Source: CALMKX01 sp036274895 (lineage in GTDB: Bacteria; Acidobacteriota; Thermoanaerobaculia; Multivoradales; SZUA-115). From it: a stretch of DNA of 64,000 bases. The stretch spans positions 248,001-312,000 of the forward strand of contig DASUEU010000039.1 in NCBI GenBank assembly GCA_036274895.1, given 5' to 3'. The position numbers were made by a program, and so were the translations under genes. This document shows positions 10,501-19,300 of this stretch, piece by piece; positions within the stretch are counted from its first letter, which is position 1; every line of letters starts with the position of its first letter. The notes below the pieces were generated by a model. That model was given only the letters and a program-made list of their open reading frames with translations, had not been told where the DNA came from and did not search any database.

Positions 10501-13500
10501 GAGCCCGGCCGCCGATCGGCCCCGACCGCCGCGCCAGAGCTACCGTGGCGGACAACTCGCCTGGCGACTGGACGAGCCCACCGCTGCCGCGCTGGCCACC
10601 TTCGGTCAACGACGCGGGGCCTCGCCGTTCATGGTGCTGGTCGCCCTGGTCGGTGGCTGGTTGAGCCGAGTGCAGGGGGAGTCGCGGTTGGTGCTGGGCT
10701 CGGTCTCCGCGGGTCGCCGGCTGCCGGAGCTGGAGGGGTTGGTCGGAATGCTCGCCCAGACCCAGGTGCTGGCTCTGGACCTCGACGGCGAGCCGACGTC
10801 CGAGCAGCTGCTGGCCCGGGCTCGCGACGAGGTGCTGCTCGCCCACGACCACCAAGACCTGCCGTTCGAAAAGCTGGTCGAGGCCCTCCAGCCGGAGCGC
10901 TCCCTGGCCCAGGCGCCGATCTTCCAGGTCCTGCTGGTGCTCCAGAACACTCCCTTACCGCCCTTGCACCTGGCGGGTGCCGAGCTGGACGTGGTGCTGC
11001 CGTCGACTCACACCTCGAAGGTGGACTTGAGTCTTTCGCTGCGCCCGCAGGCCGGCCGACTGGACGGCTACCTCGAATTCGCCAGCGATCTCTTCGACCG
11101 CTCGACGGTCGAGCGATGGGTGGGTCAGCTCGACACCCTCCTGGCCGGCATGCTCGGCTCCCCCCAAATTCCCGTTCATCGGCTCCCTCTGCTCTCGGCC
11201 CTAGAGGCCCGCCAGGTGCGAGACAGCAATCCCAAGGCTGCTCCCTGGCTGGAGATGGGCACCCTCCACGGCCGTATTCGGGCCCGCGCCGCGGCCTACC
11301 CGGACGCCGTGGCCCTGGTGCAGGACGACCGGTGCTCGACCTACGGCGATCTGCTGACCCGATCCGCTGCCGTCGCCGCCCGCTTGCGGCAGCTCGGAGT
11401 CAGACCGGAGGAGAGGGTGGCGGTCTGCCTGGAGCGCTCGATCGACCAAGTGGTGGCGCTGTTGGCCGTGCTCCAGGCTGGCGGCGCTTACGTGCCGCTG
11501 GACCCGGACTATCCCGCGGAGCGGCTGGCATACCTGTTGGCGGATTCTCGGCCGGCGGCGATCCTGACCCGCCGGGAGCTCGCCGAGAGCCTCGCGAGCT
11601 GGGAGGGACCGGTCTGGTACCTGGACCCGGACACGGAAAATCTCCGACTGGAGGAGAGGGGGGCGCCACCCGACGACCTCGACCCCGAGCAGCTCGCCTA
11701 CGTGATCTACACCTCCGGCTCGACCGGTCGGCCGAAGGGAGCGATGAACGCCCACCGCGGCGTGCTCAATCGGCTCTTGTGGGCCGAGGGGGCGCTGGGT
11801 CTGGGCCGCGGAAGCCGCTGGCTCCAGAAGACGCCACTGAGCTTCGACGTCTCGGTGGGAGAGCTCTTCGGCGCCCTCCTGGTAGGGGCGCGGTTGGTCC
11901 TGGCGAGGCCCGGTGACCACCGCGACCCGATCAAGCTGGCGGAGCTCATCGAGCGCGAACGGATCACCATCCTCCACTTCGTTCCGTCGATGCTCGCCGC
12001 CTTTCTCGAAGGATCGGCCTCCACGGGACCGGCGGGCTCGCCTCGCCTGGAAAGCCTGCGGCAGGTGCTGGCCAGCGGCGAGGCTCTGCCGGCCGAGTTG
12101 GCCCGGCGCTTCTTCGCCCACTTCGACGCCGAGCTGCACAACCTCTACGGCCCTACCGAAGCGGCGGTCGAGGTCAGCCACTGGGCCTGTCGGCCGGAGG
12201 GCAACGACGTTCGCGTCCCCATCGGTCGCCCCATCGCCAACCTCCGTCTCCACGTCCTGGACCGCTGGCAGCAACCGCGACCGATCGGCGTACCGGGAGA
12301 GCTGTTCCTGGCAGGCGACGGGGTTGGCCGGGGCTACTGGCGGCGGCCCGGTCTCACCGCCGAACGCTTCCTTCCGGATCCCTTCGCTACCGCAGCAGGC
12401 TGCCGCATGTACCGCAGCGGCGACCTCGCGCGCTTGCGGCCCGACGGTGCCGTCGACTTCCTCGGCCGCGTCGATCTCCAGCTCAAGGTGCGGGGCTTCC
12501 GCATCGAGCCCGGGGAGATCGAGGCGGCGCTGCGCGAGGACCCGCGGGTGGCGGATGCGGTAGTGATTGCCCGCACCTTGCCGACCGGAGACGTCCGGAT
12601 CGAGGCCCACTGCACGGCCTCGACCGAAGGTGAGCGAGCGGGGGTCTCCGGTGCGCAGCTGCGACATAGGCTGGCCGAGCGGCTGCCCGAGCACTTGGTC
12701 CCAGCCCGGGTGGCTATGCTGCCGGCCCTCCCCCTGCTGGCCAATGGCAAGGTCGACCGGACCCGGCTTGCGGCTCCGGCCTTTGACGACGACCTCCCGG
12801 CCTCGCCGAAGCGACGCGCCGGCTCACCTCTTGAAGAGTTGCTCGCGGGGCTATGGGGGGATCTTCTCGGAGTCTCCGATCTGGGCGCCGAAGCCGACTT
12901 CTTCGCTCTCGGGGGCCATTCGCTGTTGGCCACCCGGCTGATCTCCCGGCTGCGAGCCCTGGGTCAGACCGAGGTCGTTCTCGCCGACGTCTTCGAGGCC
13001 CCCTCGCCTCTCGCCCTGGCGGCACGTCTCGAGCATCGCGGCCGGCTCAGCGCCCGCGGCGGCGTCTCGCGGCCGCCACTGCTGCCTCGGAGGGCCGGAA
13101 CGGCGCCCATCCCCGCCTCCTTCGCCCAACGCCGGCTCTGGTTCCTCGAGCAGTTGGATCCAGGCACCGCGGTGAACCACCTTGCGGCCGGCTTGGATCT
13201 CATGGGCCGGCTCGACCTGGCTTCTTGGCGGGCGGCCCTCGGCCACGTCGTCGGGCGCCACGAGGCCCTCCGAACTGGCTTCCAGATGGCTGCGACCGGC
13301 TTGATCCAGGTCATCGAGCCTGCCGGAGACCGGTCCGCGGCCCAGGCGGGGCCGCTGGTCGATCTCCAAGCCCTCGAGGATGGGCGCCGGCGAGCCGAGG
13401 CCGCGCGGCTGGGAGAGGCCTTCGCCCGCCGAGCCTTCGACCTCGGCAACGGCTCGCTGCTCCGGATGGCCCTCCTGCGTCTCGACGAGGCCAGGCATCG

Positions 13501-16324
13501 AGCCCTGGCCGTGCTCCATCACCTGATCGCTGACGGCGGCTCGATGGCCCTGCTGTTGGCCGAGTTGTCCGCCGTCTACAGCGCACTCGCCGCGGGCGGG
13601 CAGCCCTCCCTGCCCGATCCGCGCCTACAGTACGCCGACTTCACCCTCTGGCAGGCCGGCTGGCTCCAGGGCGACTTGTTGGCCAGCGAGCTCGCCTGGT
13701 GGCGCGCTCGCTTCAACGGCGAGCCGTCGCCCCTGGAGCTGCCCGTCGACCGGCCTCGGCCTGCGATGCGCAGCCCTCGCGGCGCCGTGCTGACTCGCTC
13801 GCTGGCACCCTCCCGGGTGGCCGCGCTGGAGCAGCTGGCACGAGACGCCAGGGCGACGCTCTTCATGGTGCTGCTGGCAGGACTGCGGGCCTTGCTGGCG
13901 CGCACGAGCGGCCAGCGCGAGGTCGTCATCGGAGTGCCGGTAGCACACCGGGATCCGCCCGAGCTGGAAGAGGTGATCGGGCTCCTGGTCAACACCCTCG
14001 CCCTGCCTCTCGAGGTCACCCGGGACCTCAGCTTCGCGGCGCTGCTGGCCAAGGAGCGTGATCTCGCCCTGGGAGCCCTGGCCCACCAGGACCTGCCCTT
14101 CGAGCTGCTGGTGGACGAGCTGGGCATCGCTCGCGACCTGTCTCGCCCGCCCCTCTTCCAGGTGCTGGCCAGCCTCCAGGAGGATCCCTGGCGGGGCCTC
14201 GACCTCGCGGGGCTGACCGTGGAGCCGGTCCCGCTCGCCACCGGCACGGCCCGCTTCGAGCTTGCTCTCGACTGGACCCGTTGCACGCCGGGCCTGGATC
14301 TGAGCGTCGAGTACGCTACCGACCTCTTCGATGCCAGCACCATCTCCCGAATGGTGGGCTGGCTGGACACCCTGCTCGCTTCTGCAGCGAGCCGGCCGGA
14401 GCAACCCCTCGTCGATCTGCCCCTGCTGAGCGCCGCCGAGGAGAGCCAGATCGCGGCCTGGAGCGGCGGCGGTGCAGCGGCGGCCACCGCGCCCGGCCTG
14501 AGCGAGCTGCTGAGCCGCCAGGCCACCCTCACTCCCGACACCATCGCGCTCGCTGCAGGAGAGGAGGCCTTCTCCTACCAGGGCCTGCAACGGGCCGCTG
14601 GAAACTGGGCTCGGCGGCTGGCGACGGCGGGAGTCGGCCCCGGGGAGGTGGTGGGCATCCGTCTCGGACGCTCGACCCGCCTGCCGGTCCTCCTGCTCGG
14701 CGTGCTCGAAGCGGGGGGTACCTATCTTCCCCTCGAGCCGGGACTCCCTCCCGAACGGCTCTCACGGATCCTGGCGGCGGCCCGGCCCCGGCTGGTGGTG
14801 ACCGAGCAACACCTGACGGGCTCGCTGGCCGGGACGTCGGTCCCCTACCGGACCTGGGAGGCGCTGGAGGCCGCACACACAACCAACGGCCACGGCACGA
14901 CCTGTCGAACGCCGGTCGAGGATGCGGCCGCCTACGTCCTCTTCACCTCCGGGTCGACCGGCGAGCCCAAGGGCGTGGTGGTGCCCCGCTCCGCCCTCGC
15001 GACCTTCCTTCCGGCCATGCAGCGAGAGCTGCGGCTGTCGGCTCGAGACTGCTTGGTGGCCGAGACCACTCTGAGCTTCGACATCGCCGGCCTGGAGCTC
15101 TTCTTGCCGTTGATCGTGGGGGCTCGAATCGAGCTTGCCGGCTCCGAGGATGCCGCAGACGGTCGCCGGCTCGCTGCCTTGCTGGAGCGCTCCAGAGCCA
15201 CCGTGCTCCAGGCCACGCCGGCCACCTGGCGGCTGCTGCTGGCGGCGGGCTGGCGATCGCCCCACGGCTTCACGGCCATCTGCGGCGGTGAGGCTCTCTC
15301 CCGGGACCTCGCCGACGCTCTGCTGACCAACGGGGCGATCCTGTGGAACGTCTATGGCCCGACCGAGGCTACGGTGTGGGTCTCGGCCGATCGGGTTGCC
15401 GAGGGCAAAGAGTCCATCTCGATCGGTCGGCCCCTCACGGGAACCCGGCTCCACGTCGCCGACCCCTCCCAGCGCGATGCGCCGATCGGCGTGGTGGGCG
15501 AGCTGCTGATCGGCGGCCCCCAGCTGGCCCTCGGTTATGTCGGTCAGCCGGGGCTCACCGCGGAGCGCTTTGTGCCCGACGGTCTCGGTGCCCAGCGGGG
15601 AGCGCGGCTCTACCGCACCGGGGACCTGGCGCGCCGCCTCGCGGACGGTCGCCTCGAATGCCTCGGCCGGTTCGATCAGCAAGTCAAGGTTCGAGGCTTC
15701 CGCATCGAGCTGGGAGAGATCGAGGTCGCGTTGCGGCGTTATCCGACCGTTGCCGAGGCCGTGGTGACGAGGCGCGAAGAGGGCAGCGGCCTGGTGCGGC
15801 TGGTGGCCTACCTGGTCTCGCCGCAGGGCATCGAGCCGGATGGGCTACGGCGCCATCTGCTCAGCTGCCTGCCCGACTACATGGTGCCCGCGACCTTCGT
15901 GGTGCTCGACGCCCTTCCCCTGCTGGCCAGCGGCAAGGTCGATCGGAAGGCGCTGCCGAGCCCGGAGGCTGCCGAGGTCGAGCGGCCCCTATTCGAAGCG
16001 CCGGTGAGCGACGCCGAGGTCTCGCTGGCGGCGTTGTGGACCGACCTGCTGGAGCATCGCCCGGTCAGCCGGCATGACCGCTTCTTCGAGCTGGGCGGGG
16101 ACTCGATCCTCGCCATGCAGCTGGTGATGGCGGCTGCCCGGGCGGGGCTGGCGATCACGCCCAGGCAGGTCTTCGAGCACCCCACTCTCGCCGGCCTCGC
16201 CGCGGTGGCCGAGCCGATCTCGAACCGGCCGACCCCAGAGACGATGCTCAGCCCTCCCGAGGAGGAGCTGCCGGAAGCGGAGCTCGGCAGGATCCTCGTC
16301 CAACTCCAGAAGGCCCGGACCTAG
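4574..16324 (+). CDS. NRPS 1: FAAL-ACP-(C-A-PCP)x3, lipo-initiation subunit
   Basis: The protein has 3916 residues. Domains: fatty acyl-AMP ligase 1-570; ACP (Ser635); C1 about 700-1130; A1 1170-1660; PCP1 (Ser1715); C2 1770-2200; A2 2225-2720; PCP2 (Ser2783); C3 2840-3280; A3 3300-3800; PCP3 (Ser3844). The FAAL activates a fatty acid as acyl-AMP and loads the ACP, so the product should begin with a lipid. Specificity residues aligned by eye to PheA: A1 DLFNNALTYK (as I recall, a published Ala code); A2 DVGHLSLVEK (closest to Ser, DVWHLSLIDK); A3 DILQIGVVWK (close to Gly, DILQLGLIWK). C1 has HHLVVDF where HHxxxDG is usual. PCP3 is of the GGDSI type normally followed by an epimerase, yet none follows. 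The ATG at 4574 overlaps the YceI gene by 26 bases. The C-terminal tail probably docks onto NRPS 2. Confidence 0.93.
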   Translation: MEAVHRSAESFFASASLAELLARRADHSPHRRAFAFLPDGEGEEIGLSFADLDAKARVVAAALGRQSAGQDRVLLIYPPGLEFVTSFFGCLYAGAIAIPSYTPRFRVRQPRLAAIARDAEPTVVLTTAAYRDRAQELTALVPELAAARWLATDELPLEGDQLPGPACGRDDIAFLQYTSGSTSTPKGVVVHHHHLMHNEEMIRRAFDQSADSVVVSWLPLFHDMGLIGSVLQPVYLGASCVLMPPLSFLQQPRRWLAAIDRFRATTSGGPSFAYELCATRIRREEAEPLDLSCWRVAFNGSEPVRAQTLHRFSTAFAPWGFRRESFFPCYGLAEATLFVSGPQPGTGFSEIEVDAAALERHQVAPAGEGGGRRLIGCGRAGLGQEIAIVDPSTCEPVAAGTVGEIWLRGPCVAAGYWRQPAVSEALFQARLASDPHGAWLRTEDLGFTREGELFVTGRLKDLVILRGRNHYPSDLEHTAEASHPALRAASSAAFSVDREGEERLVLALELGPRITAESEQVVAAVRRAVGQEHDVAVWQVVLLRHGTLPKTSSGKVQRSRCRQLLELGELDVVASFCAEAEPADPPGTLEAKARLEPARSLVPYLLDQLAAVTGISRHALEADEETPIAALGLDSVAAVELKQRLESDLGSVVPLGTLFDGTTIGDLAHRVAETSADDQPIPGVATSAEAPPVSPSAAGTLSQGQRALWLVHQLDPHSAAYNLVGAARLHGDLDIEALTGATRLLGRWHPSLRAPIRSEAGEPRPVLDAELDLALEVREIADLAPEDLKALLAEEAHRPFDLERLPPARFCLFRSPRELTLLVVFHHLVVDFWSLGLLARELGEVYTALAAGGTPTPPSRGLDYTDFVAWQSALPSTPRGQALERYWLSQLSGALAPLELPADRPRPATQDYRGGTVSRVLAGAGAATEELARAAGGSPFLVLWAALAILLGRWCGSRNPSERRLVLGTPMLGRSKAGWRSEVGYFVNLVPLVADLAGDPSLSALLERLRPVLLGALEHQDYPFPMMVAQLGLEPEPSRSRLFQLMLVLHRAPRAAEQALAGFALGLPGARLRLAPATERSPGLELESLRFEHQGAPLDLSFSFAISGPDLAISAQLSQALYDRSTVESFLGHFETFLRAALREPDRRCSALPVLTTAERLEVLTASSEPPGAEAGPKLLHLPFLARAEEEPDATVLVAAEESWSAGALRRWSGHVAHHLVALGVGPETRVAVSMPRDASLVAALLGILEAGGAYVPLALDLPAERRHQLFEDSRPRLLIAPSTFDAPGSDLIRLDPRGLAVDPLADALPATDAANRLDPANLAYVLFTSGSTGRPKGVAVEHRSAALMVSWALELFLPQELALVVASTSIGFDLSVFEIFVPLAAGGTVLLVEDALTVSKSAACGAATLLNTVPSLAQEMLEGGVLPPRLRVLNLAGEALGRSLANALHRAARPERLLNLYGPTEDTTYSTWAVIAAGGVDAPAIGRSKSGSSAWVVDNGGSLAPLGMPGELYLGGSGLARGYLDRPTLTADRFVPAAFGTSAGARAYRTGDLARRRADGQLEHLGRLDHQVKIRGLRIELGEIGAALLEQPSVGRAVVVAREDRPGQTLLVAYLVPAEAGRSLALAELEEALRRQLPASLVPSVLVELTALPLNANGKVDRSALPAPEASNRAVEAARTPLEELLCGIWAEVLSVPVAEVGRNGSFFALGGHSLLAARVLSRVTAAVGIELPLRSLFSRPTVAALAEEIERRRRSAAEPSMPPLVRSPPPTGSFPLAPAQERIWFLEQLDPGLATFHVPVVLEIRGELEAGRVRRALATLVATHGALRTVFADGAQRTVARVAPPMAFLDLEALAPTDREREASRLEGQLICRPFRLDRAPLLRAGWLRLGTSAARLVVCCHHLVVDGWSLGLLLRDLAAAYEAMAQGGAAQANPPRLGYHDYVWWQRALLTPELLDRELAWAREHLANRAATSSPAADRPRPPRQSYRGGQLAWRLDEPTAAALATFGQRRGASPFMVLVALVGGWLSRVQGESRLVLGSVSAGRRLPELEGLVGMLAQTQVLALDLDGEPTSEQLLARARDEVLLAHDHQDLPFEKLVEALQPERSLAQAPIFQVLLVLQNTPLPPLHLAGAELDVVLPSTHTSKVDLSLSLRPQAGRLDGYLEFASDLFDRSTVERWVGQLDTLLAGMLGSPQIPVHRLPLLSALEARQVRDSNPKAAPWLEMGTLHGRIRARAAAYPDAVALVQDDRCSTYGDLLTRSAAVAARLRQLGVRPEERVAVCLERSIDQVVALLAVLQAGGAYVPLDPDYPAERLAYLLADSRPAAILTRRELAESLASWEGPVWYLDPDTENLRLEERGAPPDDLDPEQLAYVIYTSGSTGRPKGAMNAHRGVLNRLLWAEGALGLGRGSRWLQKTPLSFDVSVGELFGALLVGARLVLARPGDHRDPIKLAELIERERITILHFVPSMLAAFLEGSASTGPAGSPRLESLRQVLASGEALPAELARRFFAHFDAELHNLYGPTEAAVEVSHWACRPEGNDVRVPIGRPIANLRLHVLDRWQQPRPIGVPGELFLAGDGVGRGYWRRPGLTAERFLPDPFATAAGCRMYRSGDLARLRPDGAVDFLGRVDLQLKVRGFRIEPGEIEAALREDPRVADAVVIARTLPTGDVRIEAHCTASTEGERAGVSGAQLRHRLAERLPEHLVPARVAMLPALPLLANGKVDRTRLAAPAFDDDLPASPKRRAGSPLEELLAGLWGDLLGVSDLGAEADFFALGGHSLLATRLISRLRALGQTEVVLADVFEAPSPLALAARLEHRGRLSARGGVSRPPLLPRRAGTAPIPASFAQRRLWFLEQLDPGTAVNHLAAGLDLMGRLDLASWRAALGHVVGRHEALRTGFQMAATGLIQVIEPAGDRSAAQAGPLVDLQALEDGRRRAEAARLGEAFARRAFDLGNGSLLRMALLRLDEARHRALAVLHHLIADGGSMALLLAELSAVYSALAAGGQPSLPDPRLQYADFTLWQAGWLQGDLLASELAWWRARFNGEPSPLELPVDRPRPAMRSPRGAVLTRSLAPSRVAALEQLARDARATLFMVLLAGLRALLARTSGQREVVIGVPVAHRDPPELEEVIGLLVNTLALPLEVTRDLSFAALLAKERDLALGALAHQDLPFELLVDELGIARDLSRPPLFQVLASLQEDPWRGLDLAGLTVEPVPLATGTARFELALDWTRCTPGLDLSVEYATDLFDASTISRMVGWLDTLLASAASRPEQPLVDLPLLSAAEESQIAAWSGGGAAAATAPGLSELLSRQATLTPDTIALAAGEEAFSYQGLQRAAGNWARRLATAGVGPGEVVGIRLGRSTRLPVLLLGVLEAGGTYLPLEPGLPPERLSRILAAARPRLVVTEQHLTGSLAGTSVPYRTWEALEAAHTTNGHGTTCRTPVEDAAAYVLFTSGSTGEPKGVVVPRSALATFLPAMQRELRLSARDCLVAETTLSFDIAGLELFLPLIVGARIELAGSEDAADGRRLAALLERSRATVLQATPATWRLLLAAGWRSPHGFTAICGGEALSRDLADALLTNGAILWNVYGPTEATVWVSADRVAEGKESISIGRPLTGTRLHVADPSQRDAPIGVVGELLIGGPQLALGYVGQPGLTAERFVPDGLGAQRGARLYRTGDLARRLADGRLECLGRFDQQVKVRGFRIELGEIEVALRRYPTVAEAVVTRREEGSGLVRLVAYLVSPQGIEPDGLRRHLLSCLPDYMVPATFVVLDALPLLASGKVDRKALPSPEAAEVERPLFEAPVSDAEVSLAALWTDLLEHRPVSRHDRFFELGGDSILAMQLVMAAARAGLAITPRQVFEHPTLAGLAAVAEPISNRPTPETMLSPPEEELPEAELGRILVQLQKART

Positions 16325-16327
16325 CCG

Positions 16328-19300
16328 GTGGGGAACGCGCGAGATCCGATGATGAAGGACCAGATCGAGGCCATCTACGGGCTCTCCGCCCTGCAGCAAG
16401 GGCTGCTCTTCCATCACCTCTTCTCGGATGGCTCGGCGGAGTACTTCGAACAGCTCAGCTGCACCCTCGAAGGCGACCTCGACCTCGAGGCGTTCCGCCG
16501 GGCCTGGCAGGCGGTGATGGAGCGTCACGCGGTGCTGCGCACCGCTTTCGTCTGGGACAGCCTGGACAAGCCGATGCAGGTGGTCCATCGCCAAGTCGAG
16601 CCACCCATCGAGATCGAGGATTGGCGTGAGCTCCCGGAGGCGAAGCGCGAGGCTGCGCTGGAGGAGCTGCTGGAGGAGGACCGGCGCCGGGGCTTCGACC
16701 TCGCTCAGGCGCCCCTGATGCGCCTGGCACTCCAGCGCCTGACGGTCAACCGCTGGCAGCTGACCTGGAGCCATCATCACCTGCTGCTCGACGGTTGGTC
16801 GGTCGCCATCGTGCTCCAGGAGGTGTTCCGGCACTATGAGAGCGCCCGCCAAGCTGTACCCCTGGAGCTGACCCCGAGCCGGCCCTTCCAGGACTACGTC
16901 CGGTGGCTCGCTGGCCGCAACCTGGCACAGGCGGAGGACTTCTGGCGAGACTACCTCGCCGGCTTCGTCACCCCCACTCCCCTGCCCTGCGATCGCGACC
17001 CCCGGACCTGGGCCGGCGAAGGAGATGGATACGACCGCCGGGCCTGGAGCCTGCCAGGCACCCTGGTAGGCCGGCTGCGAGCCTTCGCGTCGCGCAACCA
17101 GCTGACTGTCAATACCCTGATCCAGGGCGCCTGGGCCGTGCTCTTGGCCCGCTACTCCGGCGAGCGCGACGTGGTGTTCGGGGTCACCACCGCCGGCCGC
17201 CCCCTCGAGCTCCAGGGCGTCGAATCCATGGTCGGCCTGTTCGTCAGCACCCTGCCGCTGCGGGCCACGCTTCCTCCCGAGGCCCCGGTGGCCGGGTGGC
17301 TGCAGCAGCTCCAACGGTCCAACCTCGACCTGCGTCAGCACGACGACTCGCCCTTGCCGAGCATCCAGGAGTGGAGCGAGGTGCCCCGGGGTCGCTCCCT
17401 CTTCGACTCGGTGCTCGCCTTCGAGAACTTCCCCGTCGACGGTGGTCTGGGCAAGGGCTCGGGCTCGCTCGTCGTGATCGGCCGGCCCCGCATCTGGGAG
17501 CGGACCAACTACCCGATCACCCTCCAGGTGCTGGCCGACGAGGGACTGGTGCTGCAAGCCCTCTACGACCTCACGCGCTTCGAGCCGGCGACCCTGGAAC
17601 GGCTGCTCCGCGGTGGCGAGGTCCTGCTCGAGGCGATGGTCAGCGAGCCCTCCCTGCGACTCGGTGACTTGAGCCCGCTCACCTCGGCCGAGCGCCAGCA
17701 GCTGGTGGCCGAGTGGGGCGGGGCTCGCCTGGCCAGCGCCCCCGGCGAGACTCTGGACGCTCTCTTCCGCCGCCAGGCTCACTCCCGCCCCAGCCGTGAG
17801 GCCCTCCGCTGCGGCACGGAGCGCCTCACCTACGGCGAGCTGAACGCACAGGCCAATCGGCTGGCGCATCACCTGCGGACGCTGGGAGTCGGTCCGGAAG
17901 CAGTGGTCGCGCTCAGCCTGGAGCGCTCGCTCGAGTTGGTCGTCGCGGTGTTGGCCGTGGTCAAGGCCGGCGGCGCCTACCTGCCGCTGGACCCCGCTTA
18001 CCCGGTGGAGCGGCGGGCCTGGACGCTGGCCGATGGCGGAGCCACCGTGCTGATCACCAGCGCCGAGCTGGGAAGCGGGCTCGAGCGCCCGGACCTGGCG
18101 GTGGTCCGTCTCGATGGTGACGCGGCCGCCATCGCTGCCCGGAGTGCCGAGGACCCCGCCCCACGAAGCCACCCCGACAACCTGGCCTACATCATCTACA
18201 CCTCGGGCTCAACCGGGCAGCCGAAGGGGGTCGGCGTCTCTCACGCCAACGTGGCCCGCCTGTTCTCGGCCACCCGACCCTGGATGCCCTTCGGCGAGGA
18301 CGACGTCTGGACCCTCTTCCATTCCTACGCCTTCGACTTCTCGGTGTGGGAGCTGTGGGGCGCCCTGCTCCACGGCGGCCGGCTGGTCGTGGTGCCCTAC
18401 TGGGTCAGCCGCTCGCCCGAGCGCTTCCTCGAGCTGCTGGTCGAGGAGGGGGTCACCGTGCTCAACCAGACTCCCTCGGCCTTTCGTCCGTTGGTCGAGG
18501 AGGCGGTCGCCGGTCCTGATCTCGACCTGGCTCTGCGCCGGGTGATCTTCGGTGGGGAGGCCCTGGACTTCGAGTCCCTCCGGCCCTGGATCGACTGCTT
18601 CGGTGATCGCCGGCCAGCGCTGGTCAACATGTACGGCATCACCGAGACCACCGTGCACGTGACCTTCCGGCAGCTCGCCCGGCAGGATCTGGAGGTCGGG
18701 CGGGTGGGCCGGATCGGGGTGCCGATCCCCGACCTCTCCCTCTACGTGCTCGACTCGCAGCTGCTCCCCTGCCCGGTGGGGGTGCCGGGGGAGATCCACG
18801 TCGGCGGGGCGGGAGTGGCCCGCGGCTATCTGGGCCGACCGGGGCTCACCGCCAGCCGCTTCGTGCCGGATCCCTTCGTCGGGTCGGGGCGCCTCTACCG
18901 CTCCGGGGACCTGGCCCGCTGGCTGCCCGAGGGTGAGCTCGAATACCTGGGCCGGATCGACCAGCAGATCAAGATCCGCGGCTTCCGCATCGAGCCCGGA
19001 GAAATCGAGGCAGCCCTCGAGCGCCATGCCGGGGTCCGGCGCGCCCTGGTCCGGGCCCCAAGGAACGCTGCGGGCGATCGCCGCCTGGTGGCCTACGTGG
19101 TGGCCGACCCTCCCGAGCCGAGCTCGGAGGCCGAGCAAGTGAGCAGCTGGTCGGAGATCTTCGACACCACATACGCCGGTCCGGTCACCGATCTCACCTT
19201 CGACTTGTCCGGCTGGACCAGCAGCTTCACCGGCGAGCCGATTTCCGAGGACCAGATGCGGGAGTGGGTGGAGGGCACCGTCGAGCGGATCCGCGGACTG

